DNA of 64,000 nucleotides from Paraglaciecola polaris LMG 21857 (GCF_000315055.1 NZ_BAER01000127.1:62001-126000); one strand, 5' to 3'. Positions 44,269 through 53,849 are shown, numbered from the stretch's first letter. Numbers and translations: made by a program. Notes: generated by a model not told the origin, from the letters alone.

Positions 44269-45567
44269 ATGAAAATGAAAAATTTGCGTTGGTGGGTGGT
44301 CACGCTAGTTGCCCTAGCAACCGTGATTAACTACATAGACCGCTCGGCACTGAGCGTACTATGGCCCGATATTGTTGAAGATCTTTTTCCAAATGAATCG
44401 GATTTCGAACGTAAACAGATATATGCAAACATATCCATGGTTTTCATTTTATCTTATGCCTTTGGTCAGGCTATTTTCGGAAAGATTTTTGACTGGGTCG
44501 GTACGCGCTTAGGTTTTGTGATTTCTATCGGTGTTTGGTCACTGGCTACGGCGGCCCATGCATTTGCTCAGGGCGTGCTTAGTTTTAGTATCTTTCGTGC
44601 AGTCTTGGGTATGGCAGAAGCCGGTAACTGGCCTGGCGCAGCTAAGAGTAATGCGGATTGGTTCCCGAGCAAAGAGCGCGCTTTAGCCCAAGGGATCTTT
44701 AATTCAGGAGCGGCCATTGGTGGCATTATTGCCATTCCACTTATCGCTTATTTAACGGTATTTTTTAACTGGCAAATGGTGTTTGTGGTAATAGGCTTGG
44801 TTGGATTGTTGTGGCTTGTTCCTTGGATTGTTTTGGTCAAGGCGCCGCCTAAGTCGCACCCTTGGATCACCGATGAGGAACGTGAATATATTTTAACCGG
44901 CCAGAGAACGCTAAACGTTGATAATAACAACGATGATGAGGAATATAATCCATCAACAGCAGAATTGCTCTCGCGTAAACAAAGCTGGGGGGTGATTATC
45001 GCTTCTGCAGCCATTGATCCTATTTGGTGGTTATTTGTTTTCTGGATCCCTATCTACCTAAACGAAGTGTACGCAATGGATGTTAAAGCGATTGGTATTT
45101 ACGGTTGGGTGCCTTATGTGGGAGCCATGTTTGGCGCTTGGTTTGGTGGACTACTTGCGCAAAACCGCATCAAGGCCGGTTGGACGGTTGATAAAACCCG
45201 TAAATTAACGATTAGTCTGGGTTGTTTGATTATGTTGCCAGCGTTGTTGTCCATGGCGGATCCCGGTGGCCCTACTTCTGCTGTCATGATCATGGCGGTC
45301 ATTTTATTTGGTTTTCAAACTGCGATAGGCAATGTGCAAACACTGCCCAGTGATTTATACGGTAAAAAAGCGGTAGGTACGCTCTCAGGTTTCTCCGGCA
45401 TGGCGGCCAAATTAGGCGCGTTAGGATTGACAGCATTGGTGCCAATTTTGACCGCTGATGGTAACTACACCCCAGCTTTTGTTATTGGCGCATCGTTAGC
45501 GGTTATTGCCATGCTCGCGATTTGGATCCTTATTCCAAAAGTAGAGCCTTTAAAAAGCCTTAAGTAA
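44269..45567 (+). CDS. MFS hexuronate/DEH transporter
   Basis: This 432-residue, 12-helix major facilitator resembles the ExuT/anion:cation symporter group. Residues near the start, INYIDRSALSVLWPDI, form the family signature, with KIFDWVGTRLG as the MFS loop-2-3 motif and AGNWPGAAKSNADWFPSKERALAQGIFNSG as the ACS signature. Relatives carry galacturonate, glucuronate or, in alginate degraders, unsaturated uronates such as DEH. Position between the PL6 lyase and KDG kinase genes makes it the probable carrier bringing lyase products into the cytoplasm. Confidence 0.88.
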   Translation: MKMKNLRWWVVTLVALATVINYIDRSALSVLWPDIVEDLFPNESDFERKQIYANISMVFILSYAFGQAIFGKIFDWVGTRLGFVISIGVWSLATAAHAFAQGVLSFSIFRAVLGMAEAGNWPGAAKSNADWFPSKERALAQGIFNSGAAIGGIIAIPLIAYLTVFFNWQMVFVVIGLVGLLWLVPWIVLVKAPPKSHPWITDEEREYILTGQRTLNVDNNNDDEEYNPSTAELLSRKQSWGVIIASAAIDPIWWLFVFWIPIYLNEVYAMDVKAIGIYGWVPYVGAMFGAWFGGLLAQNRIKAGWTVDKTRKLTISLGCLIMLPALLSMADPGGPTSAVMIMAVILFGFQTAIGNVQTLPSDLYGKKAVGTLSGFSGMAAKLGALGLTALVPILTADGNYTPAFVIGASLAVIAMLAIWILIPKVEPLKSLK

Positions 45568-45634
45568 GGTGTTATCTCAACAATATTAATGAAGTTCACT
45601 AGGTTTTATAAACGAACTATACCCAGGGTGTAAT

Positions 45635-46558
45635 ATGCAAAAAGTAGTGTTGATTGGCGAATGTATGTTGGAATTGCGTGAAGGCAAAGATGGTGTCATG
45701 CATCAGTCTTTTGCTGGTGATGCATACAATACCGCGGTCTATCAGAAGCGCGGTTTCCCAGAGCAAAACGTGTGTTTTATGAGCGCTCTTGGCAAAGATG
45801 TAGTCAGTGATAAGTTATTGCATCATTGTCAGCAGGCGTCTTTGAATAACCAGTACTTATCTCGTAAAAGTGAGCAGAACCCTGGGGTATATTTGGTTCA
45901 AACGGATGATCAAGGAGAGCGTTCGTTTTTGTATTGGCGTGAAAACTCCGCAGCCAGACAGCTAATGCGTTTTGTCGATGAAGGTGTGATTGAATCCATG
46001 TTCGACAGTGATTTAGTTTTCTTCTCGGGTATTTCATTAGCGGTCATACATCCGCAAGATCGTCCGGCATTTTGGGCGATGCTCAAACGTTTGAAAGCAA
46101 ACGGTGTCACACTCGCATTCGATCCTAATTATCGGCCTCGATTATGGCGCTCGCCAAAAGAAGCACAAGAGCAATTCCATCTTGCCTACGAACTAACAGA
46201 CATCTTGTTACCGGGCATTGATGATTTTTCACAGCTTTATGGGCTAACCCAGCTCAGCGAAATCCTAGAATTCTGCCAACCTTATGATATTCATGAATTA
46301 GTCATAAAAAATGGTGCTAACAGCGTGTATTGCCAATTAGGCAGTAATCTTATTCATCTACCTATAGCGCCTGTTGAAAATGTAGTCGATACCACATCTG
46401 CAGGGGACTCATTTAATGGTGTTTACCTGGGGGCTCGGCTTGCGGGTAAAGAGATAGAACACGCGGTTAGTCTTGCCTCCAAGGCAGCTGCCATTGTTAT
46501 TCAGTACCCAGGTGCGATCACGCCCGAAGCAGAGTTTAAGCAACGTCTCAATCAATAG
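45635..46558 (+). CDS. kdgK: 2-keto-3-deoxygluconate kinase
   Basis: The 307-residue PfkB-family sugar kinase starts LIGECMLELREG and ends with the ATP-site/catalytic-base motif DTTSAGDSFNGVYLGARLAG. FDPNYRPRLW and the VIKNGANSVY segment are typical of KdgK. It phosphorylates KDG to KDPG, the step after DEH reduction in alginate catabolism. It lies 67 bases downstream of the transporter gene and is probably in the same transcript. KDPG aldolase (eda) is not in the window. Confidence 0.9.
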   Translation: MQKVVLIGECMLELREGKDGVMHQSFAGDAYNTAVYQKRGFPEQNVCFMSALGKDVVSDKLLHHCQQASLNNQYLSRKSEQNPGVYLVQTDDQGERSFLYWRENSAARQLMRFVDEGVIESMFDSDLVFFSGISLAVIHPQDRPAFWAMLKRLKANGVTLAFDPNYRPRLWRSPKEAQEQFHLAYELTDILLPGIDDFSQLYGLTQLSEILEFCQPYDIHELVIKNGANSVYCQLGSNLIHLPIAPVENVVDTTSAGDSFNGVYLGARLAGKEIEHAVSLASKAAAIVIQYPGAITPEAEFKQRLNQ

Positions 46559-46713
46559 AAGTTGACATTCATCACTGCAATTAATGAAAGTTTACGTTTC
46601 TATAACGTTTTTTACATATTCTATATAACTAATTTGAATTACTAACTTGCACTTTAGCAGTGCATAGTTCGTGCACTGTTGTGAGTCAAATTGTAACAAA
46701 ACTTGGAGGGCCT

Positions 46714-47883
46714 ATGCCTACTATTGCATTTCCAGCTGAAGTGAAAGCTGGCGAAAAGCGCTGTGCGCTTTTGCCCGTTAACGTAAAGGCATACAAATTA
46801 TTGGGCGCAGATGTGCTCATTGAATCTGGTTTAGGCCAGCACATTCATGTCTCTGATGAGGATTTTATCGCCGCGGGCGCAACTGTGGCTCCGGATCGTA
46901 GCGCGTTGTTAACACAAGGTGACATCATATTAAGCTTACATAAGCTGGCAGGTGATGATGTGGCACACGTCAAACAAGACGCTTTGATTGTCAGTTACCT
47001 CGATCCCTTCAACGAACCTAGTTTTGTAGACACATTGTGTAGCAAAGGCGTTACCAGTATCAGTATGGAAATGATCCCACGTATCAGCCGTTGTCAAAAA
47101 ATGGATGCCTTGAGCTCCCAAGCAAGTCTGGCTGGGTATGTGATGGTCATGCAAGCGGTTAATACCTTACCGAACGTATTGCCAATGATGATGACGCCCG
47201 CAGGCACATTGAAGCCGGCAAAAGTATTTATCATTGGCGCAGGGGTAGCTGGTTTACAAGCCATAGCCACCGCTAAGCGCTTAGGGGCAAGTGTAACTGC
47301 ATTCGACACTCGGACCGTTGTAGCCGAGCAAGTTCGTTCATTAGGGGCGAAGTTTCTCGATATAAATTTAGGGGAAACTGGCGAAACAGGCCAAGGTTAC
47401 GCTCAAGCGTTGACGCCCGAGCAAATGCAAATTCAACAGCGCGAGCAAGCAAAATGCATTGCGGATTCAGACATAGTGATTACCACAGCTCAGCTGTTTG
47501 GTCGCAAGCCTCCTGTATTGATTAATCAAGAGACCATCGCTTTGATGCGTCCGGGCAGTGTGATTGTGGATATGGCTGCTGAAACCGGTGGTAATGTGCA
47601 AGGTAGTGTCTCAGGGGAAACGGTAAGCATTCACGGCGTGAATGTTATCGGGACTGGAGCATGGGCGAATGGCGTAGCAAAACATGCTACTCAAATGTAC
47701 GCCAGTAACTTGTATAACCTGATCAGCGAATTTTGGTCCAAAGACGATAATCGTTTTGCATTAAATATTGAAGATGAGGTGCAGTCTGGCTGCATCATTA
47801 CCCATCAAGGCAAAGTGGTGAACGCTATGATAAGTGACTTCTATGCCTCACAGAAACAAACTACTAAAGACGGGGCCGCGTAA
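46714..47883 (+). CDS. pntAA: NAD(P) transhydrogenase subunit alpha part 1 (PntAA)
   Basis: This 389-residue soluble NAD(H)-binding domain I begins MPTIAFPAEVKAGEKRCALLP. It has the Rossmann motif IIGAGVAGLQAIATAKRLGASVTAFDTR and the mobile-loop-like GYAQALTPEQM region. It is one of three polypeptides of the split proton-translocating transhydrogenase, which uses the proton gradient to drive NADP+ reduction by NADH. The ATG at 46714 has GGAGG upstream and is preferred to GTG 46660. Its TAA overlaps the next ATG by one base. Confidence 0.93.
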   Translation: MPTIAFPAEVKAGEKRCALLPVNVKAYKLLGADVLIESGLGQHIHVSDEDFIAAGATVAPDRSALLTQGDIILSLHKLAGDDVAHVKQDALIVSYLDPFNEPSFVDTLCSKGVTSISMEMIPRISRCQKMDALSSQASLAGYVMVMQAVNTLPNVLPMMMTPAGTLKPAKVFIIGAGVAGLQAIATAKRLGASVTAFDTRTVVAEQVRSLGAKFLDINLGETGETGQGYAQALTPEQMQIQQREQAKCIADSDIVITTAQLFGRKPPVLINQETIALMRPGSVIVDMAAETGGNVQGSVSGETVSIHGVNVIGTGAWANGVAKHATQMYASNLYNLISEFWSKDDNRFALNIEDEVQSGCIITHQGKVVNAMISDFYASQKQTTKDGAA

Positions 47884-48164
47884 TGGAAGGCATTTATTTA
47901 TTGTTTATTTTATTGTTGTCGATTTTTGTTGGTTTTGAACTCATTCAAAAAGTGCCCGCAACATTGCATACACCGTTAATGTCTGGGGCGAATGCTATTT
48001 CAGGTATCACTGTGGTTGGCGCATTGGCGCTGGCAGGTGATGAGACCTTGGGCGAATACACAATGTATTTGGGGGCATTCGCAGTATTTTTGGCCACCAT
48101 CAATGTTGTTGGTGGCTACTTGGTTACCGATAGAATGTTAGCCATGTTCAAGAAAAAGAAGTAG
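47883..48164 (+). CDS. pntAB: NAD(P) transhydrogenase subunit alpha part 2 (PntAB)
   Basis: This 93-residue membrane subunit has about three helices (YLLFILLLSIFVGFELI, then GANAISGITVVGALALAG). In E. coli this region is fused to domain I as PntA; the split form occurs in many other proteobacteria and is not a frameshift. The start overlaps the preceding stop by one base (TAATG), implying translational coupling. Confidence 0.93.
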   Translation: MEGIYLLFILLLSIFVGFELIQKVPATLHTPLMSGANAISGITVVGALALAGDETLGEYTMYLGAFAVFLATINVVGGYLVTDRMLAMFKKKK

Positions 48165-48176
48165 GCGGGAATAGAT

Positions 48177-49562
48177 ATGACATCAAATATAGATTTAGTG
48201 ATTAATTTCACCTACGTAATAGCCGCCGGTTTGTTCATTTATGGCCTGAAGCTGCTAGGTCACCCATCGAGTGCCCGTAAAGGTAATCTTGTTTCAGCGG
48301 TAGCTATGCTAATCGCAATAGTGGTGACTTTATTAGACAACAATATCATTAATTTTCAGTGGATTGCTATCGCTATGTTAGCAGGCTCAGTGGTGGGCTT
48401 TTTCGCTGCACGCTTGATTGCCATGACCGACATGCCTGAAATGGTGTCCTTGTTAAATGGCGTTGGTGGCCTCGCGAGTGTATTCGTCGCGTGGGCGACC
48501 ATTCAAAGTGGTGCAGGTCTAACGGCATTTATTTTAGTGGTAACCTTTTTAGCGCTTCTTATTGGTGGTGTAACATTTTCAGGCAGTATTGTCGCCTGGG
48601 CTAAGTTGAGTGAACGTATTACCGGCCGAGCCGTGACGTTTAGCGGTCAAGCTGTTGTTAACGGCATTATTGTTTTAGCGATTATTGCCACGGGATATGC
48701 GTTTGTCGCACAGCCTGATTTGGCATTAACATCTACTGAAGTACTGTATATAGCGCTTGGTTTATCTTTGCTGTTCGGCATCATGTTGGTGTTACCGATT
48801 GGCGGTGCGGATATGCCAGTGGTTATCTCATTACTTAACAGTTACTCAGGTTTAGCTGCTTGTGCTGCTGGTTTTGCATTGCAGAACAATATTTTGATTG
48901 TGGCCGGTTCACTGGTTGGCGCCAGCGGGATCATATTGACCAACATTATGTGTAAGGCAATGAACCGCTCGTTAAGTAATGTGTTGTTCTCTGGTTTTAT
49001 GGCTGTACATAAAACAGATATGGTCATAGAGGGTGAAGTGAAACCTTTATCTGCTGATGATGCCTTCTACGTTTTAGAAGCCGCACAATCGGTAGTGGTG
49101 ATCCCTGGGTATGGTATGGCAGTCGCGCAAGCACAGCATGTAATGAAGGAATTGCAACTACAGCTTGAAGAAAACGGTTGTGAAGTGGCTTACGCTATCC
49201 ACCCTGTTGCTGGCCGTATGCCTGGTCACATGAACGTCTTGCTTGCAGAAGCGGACGTGTCCTACGAACACTTGTTTGAAATGGACGAAATTAATAAGCG
49301 TATTGAAAACTTTGACGTAGCCATGGTAATTGGCGCAAATGACGTGGTTAACCCAGCAGCACGTGAAATGAAAGGCAGTCCAATTTACGGTATGCCGGTC
49401 ATTAATGCTGATTTAGCCAAAAATGTTTTCGTACTCAAGCGCGGTATGGCATCTGGCTTTGCTGGGATTGATAACCCATTGTTCTTTAAACCGAATACTC
49501 GAATGATTTTTGGCGACGCCAAAGAAACCTTAGGCACCATTGTTCGACAGTTTAACGATTAA
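48177..49562 (+). CDS. pntB: NAD(P) transhydrogenase subunit beta (PntB)
   Basis: The 461-residue subunit has an N-terminal membrane domain of about eight or nine helices followed by the NADP(H)-binding domain III. The domain III motif is VVVIPGYGMAVAQAQHVMKELQLQLEENG, then HPVAGRMPGHMNVLLAEADVSY and VMVIGANDVVNPAA. With PntAA and PntAB it forms the complete inner-membrane transhydrogenase. It lies within the alginate locus and could supply NADPH for the DEH reductase. Confidence 0.95.
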   Translation: MTSNIDLVINFTYVIAAGLFIYGLKLLGHPSSARKGNLVSAVAMLIAIVVTLLDNNIINFQWIAIAMLAGSVVGFFAARLIAMTDMPEMVSLLNGVGGLASVFVAWATIQSGAGLTAFILVVTFLALLIGGVTFSGSIVAWAKLSERITGRAVTFSGQAVVNGIIVLAIIATGYAFVAQPDLALTSTEVLYIALGLSLLFGIMLVLPIGGADMPVVISLLNSYSGLAACAAGFALQNNILIVAGSLVGASGIILTNIMCKAMNRSLSNVLFSGFMAVHKTDMVIEGEVKPLSADDAFYVLEAAQSVVVIPGYGMAVAQAQHVMKELQLQLEENGCEVAYAIHPVAGRMPGHMNVLLAEADVSYEHLFEMDEINKRIENFDVAMVIGANDVVNPAAREMKGSPIYGMPVINADLAKNVFVLKRGMASGFAGIDNPLFFKPNTRMIFGDAKETLGTIVRQFND

Positions 49563-49598
49563 TTAGACTTTGTAAGCAAACTACTTTCACTTGCTTTA

Positions 49599-49625
49599 AG
49601 CCCTCATATTGATGAGGGCTTTTTT
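49599..49625. terminator. Intrinsic terminator after pntB
   Basis: A perfect 9-bp stem AGCCCTCAT/ATGAGGGCT is followed by a T-run, 37 bases after the pntB stop. It also lies downstream of the convergent lipoprotein gene. Confidence 0.9.
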
Positions 49626-49638
49626 ATGTGAGCTGACG

Positions 49639-50049
49639 TTATTTATTTTGCTGATTAGCCAATTTTTCACGATAGGACATGCAGCCTTCGTACGTTTCCT
49701 TGAAATGCCAGCGTTGGATCTTTTTATCCATGTCGGTAATAATGGTCAGTTGACATTCTACGTTCACTTGTACGGGTTGCATCATTGTTTTTGCAGTAAG
49801 GGGATCTTGTCCCTCTAAACCAGTGGCAGGCTGTGCCTCAGTTATTAAGCCAACGTGTTCACGTGATATTTGATAAAAGTAGCTAATCTCACTATTAGCG
49901 GCCTCAATTTCTGCTGGAAAGCCGATCACCGGAAATACGCTATTAATGTTTTTATCTTTATAGGAGGCAAGTCCATCATCTAGGCTGGGTAGACTCGCGC
50001 AACTTGTCAATAGTAGTGGGGTAAGGAAAAGCGACAGTAATTTATGCAT
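49639..50049 (-). CDS. Small hypothetical lipoprotein
   Basis: The 136-residue protein has a lipoprotein signal (MHKLLSLFLTPLLLTSC, lipobox LLTSC) and a mature part of about 120 residues. I do not recognise a family. Two cysteines (VECQLTI and YEGCMSYRE) could form a disulfide. The segment VECQLTIITDMDKKIQRWHFKETYEGC resembles small lipoproteins that occur near housekeeping genes in Alteromonadales. It is convergent with pntB. Likely anchored in the outer membrane. Confidence 0.7.
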   Translation of the reverse strand: MHKLLSLFLTPLLLTSCASLPSLDDGLASYKDKNINSVFPVIGFPAEIEAANSEISYFYQISREHVGLITEAQPATGLEGQDPLTAKTMMQPVQVNVECQLTIITDMDKKIQRWHFKETYEGCMSYREKLANQQNK

Positions 50050-50220
50050 ATTTAACTTATATAAAGGACTAACAACTCAAACACAGACACATTTATCGCG
50101 CTCAAGTTCAGGACGCTATTTGTATTTGCTTTAGTGTAGCTGTCTTACGACTGCCAATAGAAGAATTATTCAGTTAATTATGATAGTAATAACGCATATA
50201 TTTAGATATTGAGCTAGGAA

Positions 50221-51171
50221 ATGGCACATCAAGATAACGAACATTCTGAGCATTCAGGTCCGTCTGCACATCATCACGGGCACAGTCACGGGCCTCATGG
50301 CCATCATCATCACATAGACCCGTCCTCATCGCGGATTGGCTGGGCTTTTTTTCTGAATGTCACTTTTACGATAATTGAGTTTATTGGCGGCTGGTTGACC
50401 AATAGTACGGCTATTATGGCCGATGCAGTGCATGACTTAGGCGATAGCCTATCCATTGGTACGGCTTGGTTTCTCAATCGCGCGGGCAATAAAAAAGCAA
50501 CAGAGCGTTTCACCTATGGGTTTAAACGTTTGTCATTGTTGGCCGCCATGCTCAATGGGATTGTGTTGGTGTGTGGTTCTATTTGGGTATTAATTGTTAG
50601 TGTGCCTCGCCTGTTTGCGCCAGAAATGCCTCACACAGAAGGCATGTTCTTACTCGCGTTGCTTGGGGTCTCAGTGAATGGTTTTGCTGCTTATAAACTA
50701 AGTGCCGGTAACACACTCAACGAGCGGGTGCTTAACTGGCATTTAATTGAGGACGTATTGGGCTGGGTAGCCGTGTTGATAGTATCTGTGGTGCTGATGT
50801 TTGTGAATCTGCCTATTTTAGATCCCTTGTTATCAATCGCTTTTACCTTGTTCATTTTATATAACGTGGTGCGCAATATTCAACTGACGCTGGGTTTATT
50901 TTTACAAGGAGTGCCTGATGGGGATACGCAAAGTAATATTAAGCAAAAATTGAATGGCATCGAACATGTGGCGGATATACATCACTTACATTTTTGGTCA
51001 CTGGATGGCGAGCAACATGTATTGACGGCGCATTTGGTGCTTACGCAAGTGCTCATGCCTGAGCAACTACTGGCAATAAAATGTGAAGTGGCGGAATGCT
51101 TAAATGAATATAAGTTAGCCCACACCACCATTGAATTTGAATTCCCAGAAGAAGCTTGCCGAGATGCGTAA
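50221..51171 (+). CDS. Cation diffusion facilitator (CDF) metal exporter, CzcD/ZitB type
   Basis: This 316-residue protein has a His-rich cytoplasmic N-terminus (about 14 His within residues 5-35) and six membrane helices. The transport-site residues are ADAVHDLGDSLS (helix II) and WHLIEDVLGW (helix V). A C-terminal ferredoxin-like cytoplasmic domain has HHLHFWSLDGEQHVLTAHL. CDF proteins export Zn2+ and related divalent ions by proton antiport. The HxxxD arrangement in helices II and V favours zinc. Confidence 0.9.
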   Translation: MAHQDNEHSEHSGPSAHHHGHSHGPHGHHHHIDPSSSRIGWAFFLNVTFTIIEFIGGWLTNSTAIMADAVHDLGDSLSIGTAWFLNRAGNKKATERFTYGFKRLSLLAAMLNGIVLVCGSIWVLIVSVPRLFAPEMPHTEGMFLLALLGVSVNGFAAYKLSAGNTLNERVLNWHLIEDVLGWVAVLIVSVVLMFVNLPILDPLLSIAFTLFILYNVVRNIQLTLGLFLQGVPDGDTQSNIKQKLNGIEHVADIHHLHFWSLDGEQHVLTAHLVLTQVLMPEQLLAIKCEVAECLNEYKLAHTTIEFEFPEEACRDA

Positions 51172-51191
51172 GCTTCCTCTAGGGAGTGACG

Positions 51192-53438
51192 TTAATTATC
51201 AGTAAAGTGATAAGGTCCGGTCCAACTGTATGACGTGCCGTCTATTGCCAATTGGTGCTGTTTTGAGGACGACGCATTTCTATTCGCTAATATAAACACG
51301 CTCATATGTCCTTTTATGTCCTTAATTGTAATCGCTGTATAATCTGCATCGTCGTGTACGATTTTTAACTGTGCAATGTTGCTGTCAGAATTAACCGACA
51401 ACTCTGAAACCGGACTATAACTTCCATGGGGTTCAATGACAGACGCAAATGTGGTGTTGTCACTGTCTTTCCTACGAATCATCAAAGCGGCGTCCCTGCG
51501 TAAATTAAACTGGGGATCATGCGCACCCAAGCGAGTCAGTAACAATTCGTCGGACTTGTCTGTCGCTGAGGTTAAGGTGTAATACTTACCGTTGCCCAGC
51601 CATGAAAACTGCGTATTGTCGGTTGCAGGTGTGCCTTTACCCTCTACATACAAATGTTGATAGCCATTTTTATTCCCTAATGGGGTCAAGGTCGCAGGGG
51701 AGTCATAGGCAAAATTTTCGCTCAGTACTTGGCCCATAAAATAGAAGGGGAAGTCATACTGATTTTTTGTGGCGGAGTTTACTTTCATTATGTCTAATAG
51801 AAACGGCTTTTCAAAACCCGTCGCTTTTATGACTGCCATAGTGCGATGCATCTGCGTACCAGGGTAGGCATTGGTTTCTGTGGCGCTGACGACCTGAACA
51901 TCTTTATTCTTATCTTCATAAAAATACAACTGTGAATGATGTTTGCTCGCAGTCTCATAGTCCCCGTCAAAATGCATCATTTCATTCTGTGAAAGGGTGT
52001 TGTGGGCGATGGTTGTTTTAGCCCAAGTTTTATTTTCTTTTAAATAGTTTCCACCGCCTTTTTGGCCAATGTTAACAAAGCGGGCAAGTCCATAATCCTG
52101 AACTATTTCATCACCTTTTTCGTACAAAGAAAAAGACAGTTTGTCATAGTGACCATGGCTCAGCCCTTGGGCGGCATATTTAAACACTAAGGTTAAATCT
52201 TCATTGCCATAGCGCAGCACACCGACGCCGCCTTGTTCGCCATCTTGACCGTCTGTGAGGTTGATCGAATTCTTCACAAATGGTTGAGCTTTGCCATCAC
52301 GGATCCCAATAGCAACCGCCAAACCAGATTGATCTAACAACACCTCATTTTGCTTTTGGGCGATACTGAGTAAATGTGGGTTTTGACTACCGTATTGATA
52401 GGCTATGTCAACGGCTGTGACTAATGCAGGAGTATAATAGGACATGCCTTTTTGACCATCATTCAATGGAAAGAACTCACCATCAGCATCGGTTAAATTA
52501 AGCAATGCATCTACGCCTTTAAGTAGTACATTGTCTTTGTGGGAAAACACCTGCATTTCAGGCTTAACATTGTGCATTGCCAAGCCAAAAATCAAAAACG
52601 GATACATGGCATAGCGTTGATAATAAGGCCCTTCAGTATAATAACCATCAGGTGAAAAAGGTTCCTCCAGATTGGCTAAAAATCCTGCCTTTTGGCCTTC
52701 TACCTTGATGATACCGCCATCATTGTCTCTGCCACCTAATGCAAGGCCATCATCTTCGATACCGTATAAAGCTCTTTGCAGTAGTTCTTCGTCGTTCATC
52801 ACAAGGGCAATCATGCCCACGGCTGCGTTGCCCCAGGTACTGTGGTTGTGCACGCGATTATAGAATTGCGGATTACCAATGGAAATAAAATCAGCAAAGG
52901 GACGAAATAAGTTATTCTCTAATTTTTCACGCTCTTGCGCCGAAAGCGTATCGTATATGGCGTCGTAGGCTTGGCTCATGTAAACCAACCAGTTGCTGTC
53001 ATTTAAGCATTGCCAGAATAATTTTCCTCGTGCGTAAGAGCGCTCTTGAGGATGAACGGGCAAGTCTTGATACATAGCTTCATATTGGAACAGCATATCT
53101 CGAATGTATTTGGCGTATTTGTCGTCTTGCAGTATTTGATAAAGTGCACCGGCTTTTTGGGCAGTCAAAAAGTTCAGCTTGTGTCTTTGGTGGGTATAAC
53201 CACCTGAAAAGTCTTTTGGCAGTGGGGTATCAATGCCAAGTGCAATTTCAGCATCGACTTCTTTTTGCACGCTTTGTAGCGAGGCATCGAATAACGGCAC
53301 TTTTCCCAAGTTTTTTCTGACTTGCTCTACACCCGCTTTGGTCATAATCAGGTTTGGATGTTCCTGAGACTGAGCTGCTAACGGTATGTTCAATGTCGCT
53401 GCTACTACTAAAAGAGCAGTGATTTTCATTTTTTTCAT
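51192..53438 (-). CDS. PL17 oligoalginate lyase, secreted
   Basis: The 748-residue exported protein has a signal peptide (MKKMKITALLVVAATLNIPLAAQS), an N-terminal alpha/alpha-barrel alginate-lyase domain and a C-terminal heparinase II/III-like beta-sheet domain (from about residue 400). The NRVHNHSTWGNAA segment contains an Asn-His pair like the substrate-binding pair of Saccharophagus Alg17C, and the Tyr-rich YYTEGPYYQRYAMYPF is a candidate catalytic region. PL17 enzymes cleave alginate oligosaccharides exolytically to monomers. ATG 53438 has GGAG nine bases upstream; ATG 53444 is too close to it. The protein is exported, so products need an inner-membrane carrier. Confidence 0.92.
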   Translation of the reverse strand: MKKMKITALLVVAATLNIPLAAQSQEHPNLIMTKAGVEQVRKNLGKVPLFDASLQSVQKEVDAEIALGIDTPLPKDFSGGYTHQRHKLNFLTAQKAGALYQILQDDKYAKYIRDMLFQYEAMYQDLPVHPQERSYARGKLFWQCLNDSNWLVYMSQAYDAIYDTLSAQEREKLENNLFRPFADFISIGNPQFYNRVHNHSTWGNAAVGMIALVMNDEELLQRALYGIEDDGLALGGRDNDGGIIKVEGQKAGFLANLEEPFSPDGYYTEGPYYQRYAMYPFLIFGLAMHNVKPEMQVFSHKDNVLLKGVDALLNLTDADGEFFPLNDGQKGMSYYTPALVTAVDIAYQYGSQNPHLLSIAQKQNEVLLDQSGLAVAIGIRDGKAQPFVKNSINLTDGQDGEQGGVGVLRYGNEDLTLVFKYAAQGLSHGHYDKLSFSLYEKGDEIVQDYGLARFVNIGQKGGGNYLKENKTWAKTTIAHNTLSQNEMMHFDGDYETASKHHSQLYFYEDKNKDVQVVSATETNAYPGTQMHRTMAVIKATGFEKPFLLDIMKVNSATKNQYDFPFYFMGQVLSENFAYDSPATLTPLGNKNGYQHLYVEGKGTPATDNTQFSWLGNGKYYTLTSATDKSDELLLTRLGAHDPQFNLRRDAALMIRRKDSDNTTFASVIEPHGSYSPVSELSVNSDSNIAQLKIVHDDADYTAITIKDIKGHMSVFILANRNASSSKQHQLAIDGTSYSWTGPYHFTDN

Positions 53439-53568
53439 CGCCATTTTCTCCGATTTATCACGCTTGTAGGGGACTATTGTTAGATGAGTGTCGTCCCATT
53501 CTGTGACGCTGTGTACAAGGTGAAATTACATTACACCTTGTAAAGATTGAAACTGTTTTATTGGCAAG

Positions 53569-53578
53569 TTGTTAACAA
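53569..53578. promoter_or_regulatory. Palindrome TTGTTAACAA upstream of PL17
   Basis: This 10-base perfect palindrome is identical to the core of the palindrome just upstream of the PL6 gene. A shared alginate-responsive regulator could bind both. Confidence 0.45.
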
Positions 53579-53591
53579 GATGATGGTGAAT

Positions 53592-53642
53592 TTAACCGAT
53601 TGGTAGGTTAGGTGTCAATTAATTGTTATACCAATTAGTTAA
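53592..53642. promoter_or_regulatory. Inverted repeat with ATTGGTA/TACCAAT cores upstream of PL17
   Basis: Arms 53592-53605 and 53629-53642 match in 12 of 14 positions and are separated by 23 bases. The ATTGGTA half-site also occurs in the palindrome before the FadR-type regulator gene, so this may be a pair of that regulator's sites. Confidence 0.5.
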
Positions 53643-53849
53643 CCATTAGCGGTGGAATTACATGCCAATTTCAAGGTTAGAATATCGCATGCTAGTAAAA
53701 TGTTTTTTAGCCGTTTCACTTAAGACGGTTCGGCACACGCATATATCCCAATGTTGGTGATGGTAAGTTACTCAATCCCATGGTCTTATCTTGCTCTAAC
53801 GTTTTTATTTATCCTTTCGCTACGGGATTATTTCAAAGACGCTGAATAG

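Larger units (their letters stand above)
53439..53849 (-). other. Regulatory intergenic region upstream of PL17
   Basis: The 411-base gap between the PL17 start and the end of the LacI-type gene holds no gene. It contains a TTGTTAACAA palindrome and a 14-bp inverted repeat, both described separately, and is the probable PL17 promoter region. Confidence 0.55.

Noticed and set aside
47881-47885. Apparent split of the transhydrogenase alpha subunit
   Set aside because: The three-gene pntAA/pntAB/pntB form is normal in many proteobacteria; the TAATG overlap is translational coupling, not a frameshift.
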